64,000 nt of DNA from an uncultured Eisenbergiella sp. (GTDB lineage: Bacteria; Bacillota; Clostridia; Lachnospirales; Lachnospiraceae), in NCBI GenBank assembly GCA_910585455.1, contig CAJUEL010000015.1, forward strand, positions 34,061-98,060, given 5' to 3'. A program made the translations under genes and the position numbers. Below are positions 50,518 to 62,772 of the stretch, piece by piece; position 1 is the stretch's first letter; each line of letters starts with the position of its first letter. Below the pieces are notes generated by a model. The model was given only the letters and a program-made list of their open reading frames with translations, searched no databases and was not told the DNA's origin.

Positions 50518-51879
50518 TCACAAAAAAGCTGCCCGTAATACCTTTTTCAGGCAAAATCCATATGTGATTTCCGGCACGGTTTCCGCTACCGTAACCGGGA
50601 TGCTGTGATAAAGCTCACCGTTTACATAAAACGCCTCCTTTCCCACAACCTCCCCCTGCGCAACCGGCGCGGTCAGACTCTCAGGCAGCGTCCATTTGAC
50701 CTCCACCCGGTCCGACGGTCCCAGTAAAAGCGCAATCTTCTCCTCCGCGGCAAAAAGCTCTACCCGCTCCTCCTGCCCGTTTTCCACCGCAACGGGGGCA
50801 AGCTGCTTTCCTTCATAAATATCCTTAAGCTCATAATTTTCCAATCCGTATTTCATCAATATCTGCGTATCATGCCATTTCCAGGTCTTGTGATTTGGCC
50901 AGCCGCAGGCCAGCAGCGCCACCACGAAGGTTTTCTCCTCTCTGCGCAGCGCGCCCACATAGCAATACCCCGCCTTCCCTGTAAAACCGGTTTTCCCGGA
51001 AAGCGCGCCCTCCATCATCCCCAAAAAAGCATTATGGTTATTACAGGAAACGCTGTGGCTCCCCTGCACAAAGCCGCTGCCGCCCTCCCCCGCTTTGTAA
51101 TCGGTAAAAGCATATGCATTCGTCCGGGTGATTTTTAAAAATTCCTCCTTTGCCGGTGAATCCGTGATGCAGTAGCACATGATGCGCGCCAGATCCTGCG
51201 CCGTCGTGGAATGCTCCCGCACGGTTTCCTGTCCGTCCTCCGTTTCGGTCAACGTCCCGTCCAACCCGTTGGGCGTCACAAAAAAGGTATCACTGCAGCC
51301 CAGCTCCGCCGCCTTCCCATTCATTTTTTCCGTAAAGGCCAACACCGCCCGCTTGCTCTCCTCCCCCGAATGGCTCGCAATGTCCGCAGACAATCCCGCC
51401 CATTTCGTCCCGTAGTATTCCGCGATGATCACCGCCGCATCATTGTGAGATTCCAGCATCAGCGAATACAGCAAATCTTCTATCTTATAATATTCCCCTT
51501 TCCGCGCCCCCAGATGCACCTTCGGCTGCCCCGCCCCATAGGCGCTGACCGCCGCCATCTCATCCGTGCTCCCCTGCTCCAGCGTCAGAATACAAGTCAT
51601 AATCTTGGTCGTGCTCGCCATGGGCAAAACCTCATTCCCGTTTTTCTCCAATAAAACACGCCCATTCGCCGCGTCCATCAGGACCGCCGCCTGGGCGTAT
51701 AGCTGACTGGTTGTACTGTTTTCCTGCTCGCCCGCTTCTACGCCGACGCTCTCCTCCGACCAGATTACCCGCTTTTCCTCCGTTCCCGCTTCAACCGCTA
51801 CGCTGCCTCTCCCAATCAAACAAACCACCGTAGCAAAAAGCATTAAAAACCAAACCGCTCTCATCCTCCCGCTTTTCAT
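50518..51879 (-). CDS. D-alanyl-D-alanine carboxypeptidase (S11, DacF type)
   Basis: 453 residues. Signal peptide (VWFLMLFATVVCLIG), penicillin-binding domain with SxxK in MASTTKIMT, the second-motif SHN in LESHNDAAVI, KTG in GALSGKTGFTG, and a C-terminal beta domain. It trims the terminal D-alanine of peptidoglycan. Start ATG 51879 has GGGAG 11 nt away; no better start. Follows scpB by 65 nt. Confidence 0.92.
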   Translation of the reverse strand: MKSGRMRAVWFLMLFATVVCLIGRGSVAVEAGTEEKRVIWSEESVGVEAGEQENSTTSQLYAQAAVLMDAANGRVLLEKNGNEVLPMASTTKIMTCILTLEQGSTDEMAAVSAYGAGQPKVHLGARKGEYYKIEDLLYSLMLESHNDAAVIIAEYYGTKWAGLSADIASHSGEESKRAVLAFTEKMNGKAAELGCSDTFFVTPNGLDGTLTETEDGQETVREHSTTAQDLARIMCYCITDSPAKEEFLKITRTNAYAFTDYKAGEGGSGFVQGSHSVSCNNHNAFLGMMEGALSGKTGFTGKAGYCYVGALRREEKTFVVALLACGWPNHKTWKWHDTQILMKYGLENYELKDIYEGKQLAPVAVENGQEERVELFAAEEKIALLLGPSDRVEVKWTLPESLTAPVAQGEVVGKEAFYVNGELYHSIPVTVAETVPEITYGFCLKKVLRAAFL

Positions 51880-51944
51880 ATCGTAACACGCTCCCGTTGT
51901 CCCATCAGGCAGTTGTTACTAAATATATGTCCCCCAAAAAATAT

Positions 51945-52514
51945 TTATTCCAGCTGCCGGGACACCTCTTCCTCCGCCTGCTCCTTGAATTCCGCCACCT
52001 GCACCGCCGAAAGCTCCGGCAGCTCCTCCAGGGAGCTCACCCCGAAGGTCCGCAAAAACTGCTCCGTCGTGCCAAACAGCAGGGGTCTCCCCGGCGCATC
52101 CAGCCGTCCCACCTCCATCACCAGCTCGAACTCCACCAGACGGTTGATAGCGTGATCACAGTTCACCCCGCGGATCCGCTCCACATCCAGCCTTGTCACG
52201 GGCTGCTTATAGGCGACGATGGAAAGGGTCTCCAAAAGCGTATCGGACAATGTGTATTTCCGGGGAGTTTTGGCGATTTTGACCAGATATTCGTACAGCT
52301 CCGGCCTCGTGCACATCTGCCAGGAATCCTCCAGGCTGATGAGCGCCACCCCCCTGCCCTCAATCTCCCATGCCGTTTTCATTCCTTCCAGAATTTCCGC
52401 CGTTTTCTTCGGCGTTTCCTCTATGATTTCCGCCAGGCGCTTTACCTCCACCGATTCCCCCATGGTAAAAAGAACCGCCTCCAGCGCCGCTTCCTGTCTT
52501 TGCCTGTCCATCAT
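51945..52514 (-). CDS. scpB: Chromosome segregation and condensation protein ScpB
   Basis: 189 residues made of two winged-helix domains: LEAVLFTMGESVEVKRLAEII at the start, LSDTLLETLSIVAYKQPVTRLDVERIRG in the second domain, and PGRPLLFGTTEQFLRTFGV. It dimerises and with ScpA bridges the SMC heads in chromosome compaction. Starts just after scpA (6 nt gap). Confidence 0.96.
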   Translation of the reverse strand: MMDRQRQEAALEAVLFTMGESVEVKRLAEIIEETPKKTAEILEGMKTAWEIEGRGVALISLEDSWQMCTRPELYEYLVKIAKTPRKYTLSDTLLETLSIVAYKQPVTRLDVERIRGVNCDHAINRLVEFELVMEVGRLDAPGRPLLFGTTEQFLRTFGVSSLEELPELSAVQVAEFKEQAEEEVSRQLE

Positions 52515-52520
52515 TTCTCC

Positions 52521-53267
52521 TTAAGTTTCCTTCACAATCACCGTGATATCGTCATCAATGGATGCCTGCTCTACAGTGAGCGTTCCTGTCTTCATCATTT
52601 CCAGCACCACCAAAAAGGTCACGATCACATCCATTTTGCTGTGCTGCCCCGTCAAAAGCTCCCGGAAGGAAAACCTTTTATGGGACTGTAAAAAATTCTG
52701 TATGTACGCCGCCTTTTCCTCGATATTGACCTCGTCCTTCTCGATTTTGCCGAACTTGCTCCTGACCGGATCGACCTTTTCCTCCTGCCGCCTGATCACG
52801 CTCTGAAAAATCTCATGGAGCCTGCCCAGCGTCACATCCCCCAGAAGCTGTTCATAGTCCAGAGGAGGCTGATACGCCTCCACCTCTTTTGGCATCGTCA
52901 TTTCCTTATAAAAGCTCTTTGCCGCGTCCACCTGCATGTCCTTCAATTCGTAGGACATATATTTGTACATCTTATATTCCAGAAGCTTTTGCACCAGCTC
53001 CGCCCTGGGGTCCTCTTCCTCGCCTTCCTCATTCACCTCCCGGGGCAGAAGCATCCGGCATTTGATGTCCAGAAGCGTCGCCGCCATCAGGAGGAACTCG
53101 CTCATCACGTTCATATCCTCCGTTTCCATCCGCCTGATGTACTCCAGATACTGCTCCGTGATCTCTGTAATCGGAATATCGTAAATATCTACCTTGTTTT
53201 TCTCTATCAGATGTAAAAGCAGATCCAGCGGACCTGCAAATACCTCCAGCTTCACTTCCAGCGCCAC
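52521..53267 (-). CDS. scpA: Segregation and condensation protein ScpA
   Basis: 248 residues. The kleisin N-terminus VFAGPLDLLLHLIEKNKVDIYDIPITEITEQYLEYI is highly characteristic, as is the winged C-terminus with FLVVLEMMKTGTL. GTG 53267 with TTGGAGG just upstream is the likely start; the frame to ATG 53315 runs back over the end of the metallophosphoesterase gene. It forms the SMC-ScpAB condensin-like complex with the ScpB encoded next. Confidence 0.95.
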   Translation of the reverse strand: MALEVKLEVFAGPLDLLLHLIEKNKVDIYDIPITEITEQYLEYIRRMETEDMNVMSEFLLMAATLLDIKCRMLLPREVNEEGEEEDPRAELVQKLLEYKMYKYMSYELKDMQVDAAKSFYKEMTMPKEVEAYQPPLDYEQLLGDVTLGRLHEIFQSVIRRQEEKVDPVRSKFGKIEKDEVNIEEKAAYIQNFLQSHKRFSFRELLTGQHSKMDVIVTFLVVLEMMKTGTLTVEQASIDDDITVIVKET

Positions 53268-53283
53268 TTTATCCTCCAAGCAA

Positions 53284-54141
53284 TCAGCCTTCCGGCTCCA
53301 GATCGATGACCACAAGCTCCGCCGGATTGAAAAGCCGCAGCGGAATCGTATGGCTCCCCAGCCCCCGGCTGATAATCATTTTCTTCTCTCCCTTTTCAAA
53401 CAGACCCCCGTCGTACTTTGGAAACAGCCGCAGAGAGGTCGATAGCACGCCTCCCACAAAGGGCAGCCGCATGATGCCGCCGTGCACATGCCCGGAAAGC
53501 GTCAGATCCGCTCCCCAGGCGGCATAGCTGTCAAAAAAGGCGGGATTATGGGCGATCAGAATCGTATAGCGATCCCGATCGCTGTTGCCCAGCACCCTCT
53601 GCAGCTCGGCGACAGGCAGCTCCCCTTCCTGAAACTTCCGGTAATGCTTCTGCATCAGATCCAGCCCCACAAAGCGGATGCCGCAGGCGGGAAGCTCTAT
53701 CGTTCTGTTTTCTAAAAGACATACGCCGCACTTTTGTAAAACGCTGCGGTATTCCTTTCCCATTCCCTTGAATTTCTTTTTATCGTGGTAAATCCGGCAT
53801 TCATGATTGCCGTTTCCGTAATAAAAGGGATATTGTCCGGCAAGCCTTTCCACAAGACGCTCGGCAACCTCCATGGACTGCCCGGGAACGGAGGTGATCA
53901 GATCGCCCGCAGACACCACCAGATCCGGAGCCGCGTCTGCGATGGCCAAAAGCAGCTTTTCATTGTCCTTCCCATAGCTTTTGTTATGCAAATCCGCCAG
54001 CAGAACGATTCTCTGCTTTTTTTTGATCCTGCGGTCCGCAATCCGGTAGCGCACCGTCACAAACCGGTTGCTGTCCCGGATCACGCATATCAACACGAAT
54101 ATGCAGATCGCCCCAGCCAATGCAACAAAAAAAATCCCCAT
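53284..54141 (-). CDS. Membrane-anchored metallophosphoesterase (YkuE-like)
   Basis: 285 residues with an N-terminal membrane anchor (FFVALAGAICIFVLICVI) and a calcineurin-like phosphoesterase domain: LLADLHNKSYG, VSAGDLIT, GNGNHECR, IAHNPAFF and LSGHVHGG supply the metal ligands. Relatives act on phospholipid or lipid-linked phosphates. Gene starts at 54141 and ends 17 nt before scpA, so it is likely in the same operon. Confidence 0.88.
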   Translation of the reverse strand: MGIFFVALAGAICIFVLICVIRDSNRFVTVRYRIADRRIKKKQRIVLLADLHNKSYGKDNEKLLLAIADAAPDLVVSAGDLITSVPGQSMEVAERLVERLAGQYPFYYGNGNHECRIYHDKKKFKGMGKEYRSVLQKCGVCLLENRTIELPACGIRFVGLDLMQKHYRKFQEGELPVAELQRVLGNSDRDRYTILIAHNPAFFDSYAAWGADLTLSGHVHGGIMRLPFVGGVLSTSLRLFPKYDGGLFEKGEKKMIISRGLGSHTIPLRLFNPAELVVIDLEPEG

Positions 54142-54248
54142 AAAGCTCCCTTTTCACAATAGCCCTTTTCTGTCCTTTGGGTTCTATCGATCCTCTCTAT
54201 GCCTTCCCACAACGGCATATGCGTTTTATTTTACCACATAATTTTCCA

Positions 54249-55445
54249 TTATAAAAGAAAATATCCCATTATTTTCTTCACATAATCCCTATATACTGCC
54301 CGTTTTACGCTTTTCGCAAAGAGAACCGGCACCGTTCCGATGACCTGACCGTTCAAAATGTACTGCGCCTCTCCCGCCTTTTCTCCTGCCTTGACCGGAG
54401 CCTGCGCGGCTTCGGCAAGCTCCAAATGCTTCTGGATCATTTCAATATCGTTTCCTTCCACGTCCAGATAGGAAAAACCGGAATCATAGGCGAGCGGAAC
54501 CGTTTCCTCCACGCCGCCCGCCACCGGCATATCCGGAATTTTATCCCGGTTCTCATCCCGATAGAGCGCGCTGACGCTGTACCCATAATTTAAAAGCGTT
54601 GCCGCATCCTCGAATCTGGATTTGGGATCCGGCGCGGTCATCACCACCGCGATCATCTCCACATCATCCTTGCGCGCTGTGGCGGACAGGCAATATTTCG
54701 CCTTGCTGGTGGAGCCGGTTTTTAAGCCCGTCGCCCACTGATACTGTTTGAGCAGCTTATTCGTGGAGGACAGGGTGAACACGGAGCTGCCCCGCGCCGT
54801 GGTGTGGGTGATATCCTCCATCCAGATTCCCGTATACTGGTATACCTCCGGATGCTTTGTGACCAGCTCCCTGCTCATGATCGAAACATCCCGGGCGGAG
54901 GTATAATGACCGTCCGAATCCGTCAGGCCGCAGCAATCCTCAAAATGCGTATTCTCCATGGAAAGCGCCTTCGCCTTCTGGTTCATCTTCGCCACAAACT
55001 CTGCTTCGCTCCCCGCGATGTGCTCCGCCATCGCCACGGATGCATCGTTGCCGCTCGCCACGGCAATGCACTTGATCAGCGTATCCACCGTCTGCAGCTC
55101 CCCCGCCTCCAAAAACACCTGCGATCCGCCCATGGACTGTGCCTTTTCGCTGGTGATCACCTCATCTGTCAGCTTGATCTCCCCTCTGTCGAGCGCCTCG
55201 AAAATCAAAAGCAGCGTCATGATCTTCGTGATGCTCGCAGGCGAACAGACCTGATCCGCATTCTGCTCATAGATGACCTTTCCTGTCGATGCCTCCAATA
55301 AAATAGCAGAAGGAGCCGAAATGCTTACCGCCCCCTCTGCCGCATATGCACCCTGCACCGGCGAACATACCGTCACAAGAATAACCGCGGCCGACAGAAG
55401 CAGCGTAAAAATGCGCCGTTTCGCTATTGCTTTCGCATTACCCAT
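54249..55445 (-). CDS. D-alanyl-D-alanine carboxypeptidase (S11, DacB/DacF type)
   Basis: 398 residues. Signal peptide (IFTLLLSAAVILVTVCSPVQGAYA), SxxK in SPASITKIM, SGN in VASGNDASVAM, KTG in GLKTGSTSKAKY and a C-terminal PBP5-like domain. It removes terminal D-alanine from peptidoglycan. ATG 55445 with GGAG 7 nt upstream is chosen over 55478. Second such enzyme within 5 kb, not closely similar to the one at 50518. Confidence 0.93.
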   Translation of the reverse strand: MGNAKAIAKRRIFTLLLSAAVILVTVCSPVQGAYAAEGAVSISAPSAILLEASTGKVIYEQNADQVCSPASITKIMTLLLIFEALDRGEIKLTDEVITSEKAQSMGGSQVFLEAGELQTVDTLIKCIAVASGNDASVAMAEHIAGSEAEFVAKMNQKAKALSMENTHFEDCCGLTDSDGHYTSARDVSIMSRELVTKHPEVYQYTGIWMEDITHTTARGSSVFTLSSTNKLLKQYQWATGLKTGSTSKAKYCLSATARKDDVEMIAVVMTAPDPKSRFEDAATLLNYGYSVSALYRDENRDKIPDMPVAGGVEETVPLAYDSGFSYLDVEGNDIEMIQKHLELAEAAQAPVKAGEKAGEAQYILNGQVIGTVPVLFAKSVKRAVYRDYVKKIMGYFLL

Positions 55446-55602
55446 ACATGCTCTCCGTCCCGGAGCGCCAAAGCGCAAAGGCTTTCGGTTGCGCCCCTGT
55501 AGTCCTATAGTTATTCTTATGAAATTTTTACCGGAATATTCCTTTTCCTGCGCCCGTTTCCTCTATCCGCACAGCATTGCCAGGATTCCTGTTTCATATT
55601 TT

Positions 55603-56853
55603 CTATTTGCCCTGTGCTGCCATCTGCCTTGCAGTCTCTAAAACCTGTTCCACAATAACGGGATCTACCACCTGTCCGGTCGTGGAGTCCACAGTGATGC
55701 CGGTTACCGGATCAATCACCCACGCCAGAGGATTGATATCAGGCACCTTCGGAACCACCGTCGCGATACCGTTTGCATCAAAGGCATACTCTATGCCGTC
55801 CAGCGTGAGCGTGGCATTTGCCACCATGGCGCCGTCCGTCCCAAAGTAACGCATTCCAGCCGCATCCGTGTACCAGCCATACTGCATGGAGCCGTCCGCA
55901 CCGAACAGATAAATCTTGCCATCTACCGGCACCAGACCGCGCTGCATCAGTCCGTTTGCGTCAAAATAATAGTTCTTTCCCTGAATCGTTACCAGATCAT
56001 GGAGCATATGTCCATCCTTCGTATCCATGTAAAACATGTTAACGCCGTCGCCAATCCAGCCGTTTTTATACATGGAGCCGTCCGCATTCATGAAATAGGT
56101 TTTACCGCCATCCTGCACAAAGCCGAACTGCATCCGATAGTTTCTGTAATAATAGCGGTTGCCATTGCGGTCCACAAAGCCGTTCGCCACGATCAGGTTG
56201 GAGTAATCCTTAAACTGGTAATTCAAATCCACCCTTCCTGCAATTCCCGGCACCGTGCCGTTGCTGGTAAACTGCCAGAATGCGGGATTGGGCCATCCAC
56301 AGGCATCCGCATACTGGGCGATCCATACATCATAGGGTGTGGCGCCGATCTTCGTTTCCATCATATTCTTATTCGTGTAGACCATCGGATAATAGCCCGC
56401 GCTCTTCACGGTCTCGCAAAAAGTTGTGATCAGTGCCGCAAGCTGGGCAGGTGTCTGGTTCTTGTGAGCAGCCTCCTCCAGGTCTAACACTACCGGATAG
56501 CTCACGGTATAGGGCTCCAGCGCCGCAACCGCAAACAACGCCTCCTGCAAAATCCCTTCCACCGTCGTGGAATAGGAATAGACGTATGCGCCCACCTTTA
56601 AACCTGCCGCGTTCGCGCCGACCATATTCGCGGCAAAATAAGGGTCCAGGCCGCTCTTGCCGCTGCCAATCTTCACAAAGGCGAAGGAATATCCGGCATT
56701 TTTCACCGCGTTCCAGTCAATTGCCCCCTGATACACCGCCACGTCAATCCCCTTAGCGGGCGCCGCTTCTGCCTGCATGGGTGCCGCCATAAAGGACGCC
56801 GCCACCAGCGCCGCCATCAACAGGTAACTCATCATCCGTTTCTTAAATTTCAT
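55603..56853 (-). CDS. GH25 lysozyme with C-terminal cell-wall-binding repeats
   Basis: 416 residues. Signal peptide (LLMAALVAASFMAAPMQAEA), GH25 domain to about residue 210 (KGIDVAVYQGAIDW with the catalytic Asp, PVVLDLEEA with the Asp/Glu pair, DVWIAQYADACGWPNPAFWQ), then about eight degenerate wall-binding repeats of roughly 20 residues, recognisable by G-x-x-Y-Y/F (GNRYYYRNYRM, GKTYFMNADGSM, GKNYYFDANGLM). It hydrolyses muramic-acid bonds of peptidoglycan while anchored to wall polymers. ATG 56853 has AGGAG. Confidence 0.92.
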   Translation of the reverse strand: MKFKKRMMSYLLMAALVAASFMAAPMQAEAAPAKGIDVAVYQGAIDWNAVKNAGYSFAFVKIGSGKSGLDPYFAANMVGANAAGLKVGAYVYSYSTTVEGILQEALFAVAALEPYTVSYPVVLDLEEAAHKNQTPAQLAALITTFCETVKSAGYYPMVYTNKNMMETKIGATPYDVWIAQYADACGWPNPAFWQFTSNGTVPGIAGRVDLNYQFKDYSNLIVANGFVDRNGNRYYYRNYRMQFGFVQDGGKTYFMNADGSMYKNGWIGDGVNMFYMDTKDGHMLHDLVTIQGKNYYFDANGLMQRGLVPVDGKIYLFGADGSMQYGWYTDAAGMRYFGTDGAMVANATLTLDGIEYAFDANGIATVVPKVPDINPLAWVIDPVTGITVDSTTGQVVDPVIVEQVLETARQMAAQGK

Positions 56854-56953
56854 CTTCACTCCTACTCTGTGTGAGCTATGTACACACTTTATCATGGATC
56901 GTTCCATAACCGTTCAGACTGTTACATGTTTTCTATCTTTTTCCAGTTTTTGA

Positions 56954-56991
56954 GAAAAAGATAAGTCCCCGAAACGCTCTCAGGGACTTAT
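56954..56991 (-). terminator. Terminator of rpsU
   Basis: Minus-strand stem ATAAGTCCC/GGGACTTAT followed by CTTTTTC, directly after the rpsU stop codon. Confidence 0.8.
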
Positions 56992-56995
56992 GTTC

Positions 56996-57172
56996 TTAGT
57001 TGTATTTGCGCTTTCTAGCAGCTTCAGATTTCTTCTTGCGCTTTACGCTGGGCTTCTCGTAGTGCTCTCTCTTGCGGATCTCCTGCTGGATACCCGCCTT
57101 CGCACAGCTTCTCTTGAAGCGACGCAGCGCGCTATCTAAAGTCTCATTTTCTTTGACAATAATGTTAGACAT
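56996..57172 (-). CDS. rpsU: 30S ribosomal protein S21
   Basis: 58 residues beginning MSNIIVKENETLDSALRRFK and very basic towards the end (SVKRKKKSEAARKRKYN), the standard S21. It is part of the small ribosomal subunit and affects initiation. ATG 57172 has an AGGTGAGAG site. Promoter at 57268-57295 and terminator at 56954-56991 make it monocistronic. Confidence 0.97.
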   Translation of the reverse strand: MSNIIVKENETLDSALRRFKRSCAKAGIQQEIRKREHYEKPSVKRKKKSEAARKRKYN

Positions 57173-57267
57173 CTGCTCTCACCTGACCTCCCTTCAGTCC
57201 CATCATGTTTCACGACTGATCGGGTTAATTCGCACACAATTACAGCCGCACCGCATGCACAATATTT

Positions 57268-57295
57268 ATTATAGCAAAATTCCCCGATTCGTCAA
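57268..57295 (-). promoter_or_regulatory. Promoter of rpsU
   Basis: Minus strand TTGACG (57295-57290), 16 bp, TATAAT (57273-57268); leader of about 90 nt. Confidence 0.75.
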
Positions 57296-57322
57296 CAGTT
57301 TTTTCAAAAAAAATTCATAATA

Positions 57323-59962
<2,640 letters not shown>

Positions 59963-60041
59963 GTATCGTTACCTCCATCACGGCAGCTCCTGTCCGGTCT
60001 GATGACGCCTCTGCCGTTATCCGTTATCCTTAATCCAGATC

Positions 60042-60070
60042 ATTATAGGTTGGTTTTTCACACTTGTCAA
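60042..60070 (-). promoter_or_regulatory. Consensus promoter of alaS
   Basis: Minus strand TTGACA (60070-60065), 17 bp, TATAAT (60047-60042): a perfect consensus, consistent with high constitutive expression. Confidence 0.85.
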
Positions 60071-60096
60071 CCGCATTTGCGCAAATCCGTCAGCTG

Positions 60097-60984
60097 TTAC
60101 AGTGTACGTTCGTCCCCCCAGAAGAAAAGGGCTACGGTGCCGGGACCGGTGTGGGAGCCGATCACCGTGCCGATGTCGTTGATCAGCACTCTGCCGTCAA
60201 GATTCGGAAATTTTTCTTCCACCAGCCGTGCCACCGCTTCCGCGTCCTCCCTGCACGCGGACTGGGAAATATAGCATTTGCCGGAATAGGAAAGCCCGTC
60301 CTGCGCGTGCGTTTCCATACGTTTGACGATTTCCCGGATGACCTGCTTTTTCCCCCTGCACTTCGTGCGGGGAATCAGCCGTCCCATGGAATCCATGTTC
60401 AGAAGCGGACAGATATTGAGCGCCTGTCCCACGAAGCCGGATACCTTTGAAATGCGGCCGCCGCGGATATAGCAGCTCAAATCCGTGGAAAAGAACCAGT
60501 GATGCAGGCGCAGCTTATTCTTTTCGATCCAAGCGGCATTCTCCAAAAGGTTCATGCCCGCCGCCTGATTTTCCAGCGCCTTCGTCAGAAGAAGTCCATA
60601 GCCGGAAGATGCTCCCAGCGTGTCGATCACGATGATTTTCCGGTCCGGATATGCCTCCTCCAGCTGCGCTTTTGCCACATTGGCGGAGTTGACCGTTCCG
60701 GAAATACCGCTGGACAGCGTCAGATGAATGATATCCTTCCCTTCTTTTAAAAATTTTTCAAAAAAAGTGCAGTATTCTTCCACATTGACCTGCGAAGTCA
60801 CCGGACAGGCTCCCGCCGCAATCTTTGCGTAGAATTCCTGCGGTGTCACGGATGCATATAAATCGTCCGGATATTCCTTCCCATCCAGCTGGTAATGAAA
60901 CATGACAAAGGGAACGGCATGTTCTTCCATAAAAGAACCGCTCATATCCGCCGTGGAACAGCATGTAATCCTGTAATCGCCCAT
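60097..60984 (-). CDS. DegV-family fatty-acid-binding protein
   Basis: 295 residues, usual size. Recognisable DegV segments: ITCCSTADMS at the start, PVTSQVNVEEY (ligand-contacting TSQ), LTLSSGISGTVNSANVA, DTLGASSGYGLLL and the C-terminal GSHTGPGTVALFFWG. DegV/FakB proteins bind a fatty acid and present it to the FakA kinase; no FakA gene is nearby. The start at ATG 60984 has GGAGAG upstream. Confidence 0.93.
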   Translation of the reverse strand: MGDYRITCCSTADMSGSFMEEHAVPFVMFHYQLDGKEYPDDLYASVTPQEFYAKIAAGACPVTSQVNVEEYCTFFEKFLKEGKDIIHLTLSSGISGTVNSANVAKAQLEEAYPDRKIIVIDTLGASSGYGLLLTKALENQAAGMNLLENAAWIEKNKLRLHHWFFSTDLSCYIRGGRISKVSGFVGQALNICPLLNMDSMGRLIPRTKCRGKKQVIREIVKRMETHAQDGLSYSGKCYISQSACREDAEAVARLVEEKFPNLDGRVLINDIGTVIGSHTGPGTVALFFWGDERTL

Positions 60985-61016
60985 ATATTCTCTCCTTCTT
61001 TTGCGCGGTCAGCACC

Positions 61017-61916
61017 TCATCCGTAAAAATCCTTCAGCCTGTCGTACTCTTCATCCGTAATCTCTATCACGCCTCCATGACGCTTCTTCGTTTCCCCAAA
61101 ATGATACTGCTCTTTGGAAAGCGGCGTAAATTCCCCGGTGGATAAGTCCTTTGTGACCATGGGCATATACCCCAGCCCCTTTGCGAACTGATCCGCAATC
61201 ACACACCAGGTCCCGTCCGGCAGGCGATACCCCTCCGGTCCTTCCACGCCCACCAGTTCCTCCAAAAACCGGGAGGGAATCTGCTTAAATTCTCCCTGTA
61301 AGGAATCGGAACCCTCCAGGATCAGGCGCTTTGTCGTTTCATCCTTGGAAATGCGATAATAACGCCCGCCATCCTCCAGTATCGTGGTGTCTATCACATG
61401 GTTTTCCCGTTCCATATAGCATTCGGCCTGTGTGAATTGTTTAAAATCCTTTGTATAGACGGAATAGATGCGCTGTTTTGCCTCTACATCCCCGGGCTTT
61501 TGCACCATCGATGCGAAGAAGACAAAAAAGGCTTTCTTTTCCTGATCGTATACCGCTTCCGGCGCCCATACGCATCCCGCTTCCCTGCAGCCGACCCTGC
61601 ACGCCCAGGGTCCCTCCCAATGTGTCAGGTCCTCCGTTTCCCACACCATCAGGTCCCTGCTTCCCTCGTGCTCCGCACAATGCCAGCCCTTTCCCGCCTC
61701 GATTCTAAGATCGGTGGCGATCAGATATACCTTCCCGTTGTCAGGATTTCTGACCAGGAAGGGATCCCGCACGCCCAGCTCGCCCAGCGTCGCATAGAGC
61801 ACTGGCTTTCCGTCATGCAGGTCCGCCCAATGCAGACCGTCTTTGCTCACTGAAAAATAAACCTGTTCCCCGTCCTTTTGTTCTCCGATAAAATGTGCAA
61901 ACAAGTACGCTGCCAT
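61017..61916 (-). CDS. Glycoside hydrolase, GH43-like five-bladed propeller
   Basis: 299 residues. Propeller features of GH43 enzymes: ELGVRDPFLVRNPDNGKVYLIATD, VWAPEAVYDQEKKAFFVFFAS, and VGVEGPEGYRLPDGTWCVI, giving conserved Asp and Glu residues expected for base, pKa modulator and acid. No signal peptide, so it probably acts in the cytoplasm on imported oligosaccharides such as arabino- or xylo-oligomers. ATG 61916 has AAGGAGGG. Whether the N-terminal catalytic Asp is conserved could not be settled by eye. Confidence 0.78.
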   Translation of the reverse strand: MAAYLFAHFIGEQKDGEQVYFSVSKDGLHWADLHDGKPVLYATLGELGVRDPFLVRNPDNGKVYLIATDLRIEAGKGWHCAEHEGSRDLMVWETEDLTHWEGPWACRVGCREAGCVWAPEAVYDQEKKAFFVFFASMVQKPGDVEAKQRIYSVYTKDFKQFTQAECYMERENHVIDTTILEDGGRYYRISKDETTKRLILEGSDSLQGEFKQIPSRFLEELVGVEGPEGYRLPDGTWCVIADQFAKGLGYMPMVTKDLSTGEFTPLSKEQYHFGETKKRHGGVIEITDEEYDRLKDFYG

Positions 61917-62028
61917 TCTTAAACCCTCCTTTTTGGATTCCGTTATTTCCCCGAAACGATGTCTGAATCATGTTGCCGCTCTATCGGGTTTTCTGTCCCT
62001 TTTTGCTGTTACCTTTTTTCCATGAAAC

Positions 62029-62057
62029 AGTATAGCACGCAAAAACTTTTTCGTCCA
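62029..62057 (-). promoter_or_regulatory. Possible promoter of the GH43-like gene
   Basis: Minus strand TGGACG (62057-62052), 17 bp, TATACT (62034-62029). Confidence 0.4.
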
Positions 62058-62158
62058 CACCGGAATCTGGCGGTTTTCCCATTATCTCTGTGCTTTCCTC
62101 TAAACTGACTGCCATTGTTTCATGGGATGGGAAAAACGACCAGGATGCTACAAAAAGA

Positions 62159-62187
62159 TTTACACCCAAATGATGACATTGTATAAT
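62159..62187 (+). promoter_or_regulatory. Promoter of the GNAT gene at 62227
   Basis: TTTACA at 62159-62164, 17 bp, TATAAT at 62182-62187, 40 bp before the start codon. The rest of 61917-62226 shows only the divergent promoter. Confidence 0.7.
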
Positions 62188-62226
62188 GATTTGGATCGCG
62201 TCAAAAAAGGAGCGGAGGAGACAGGT

Positions 62227-62751
62227 ATGATACAAAATACGCCAGAATTCATGATACGTTTTATAGAGCCGGAGGATTGGAGGGCTCTGGTTGAAATATG
62301 GAGCGATTTTAAACAATCTCCGTACGCAAGGTATGATGTTCCGCATTCATTGGATGTGGAGGAAGTGAAGGAAAAGGCGAGACGCTGGGCGGAGGTGTCT
62401 CCTCATATGGAGCATATGTTTTTTGCAGTGTGTAATGAGGATGGGATGTTTGGTTATATCGATTTTCATAAAATAGAGGGCGGATATGAGTGCGGGTATT
62501 GCTTTCATAGCAGGTATCATGGCAGGGGGTATGCGCGGGAGAGTTTGCGGAGGCTAATGGAATGGTTGGCAAAGGATGGGCGGAAGCGGTTTGTGGCGGG
62601 GACGGCTTTCAATAATCTGCCTTCTGTCAGGCTGTTGGATTCTCTTGGATTTCAGAAGGTTGGGGAGGAGAAGGTGTCTTTTTATAAGGACGAGAAGGGG
62701 GAGGATATTTATTTTGATGGGGGAATTTTTATGGTTTGTGTGGGGGAATGA
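62227..62751 (+). CDS. GNAT-family N-acetyltransferase (RimJ/RimL type)
   Basis: 174 residues. Typical RimL-like order: MIRFIEPEDWRALVEIWSDF start, FFAVCNEDGMFGYIDFHKI central strands, YHGRGYARESLRRLMEWLA acetyl-CoA loop and NNLPSVRLLDSLGFQKVGEE end. ATG 62227 has GGAGGAGACAGGT upstream; the longer frame from 62122 starts before the promoter. Substrate unknown. Confidence 0.88.
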   Translation: MIQNTPEFMIRFIEPEDWRALVEIWSDFKQSPYARYDVPHSLDVEEVKEKARRWAEVSPHMEHMFFAVCNEDGMFGYIDFHKIEGGYECGYCFHSRYHGRGYARESLRRLMEWLAKDGRKRFVAGTAFNNLPSVRLLDSLGFQKVGEEKVSFYKDEKGEDIYFDGGIFMVCVGE

Positions 62752-62772
62752 GGAAATAGGTCACACTTCCTG

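Noticed and set aside
59963..60041. T-box leader for alaS
   Set aside because: Only about 80 nt separate promoter and start codon, with no T-box sequence or antiterminator.
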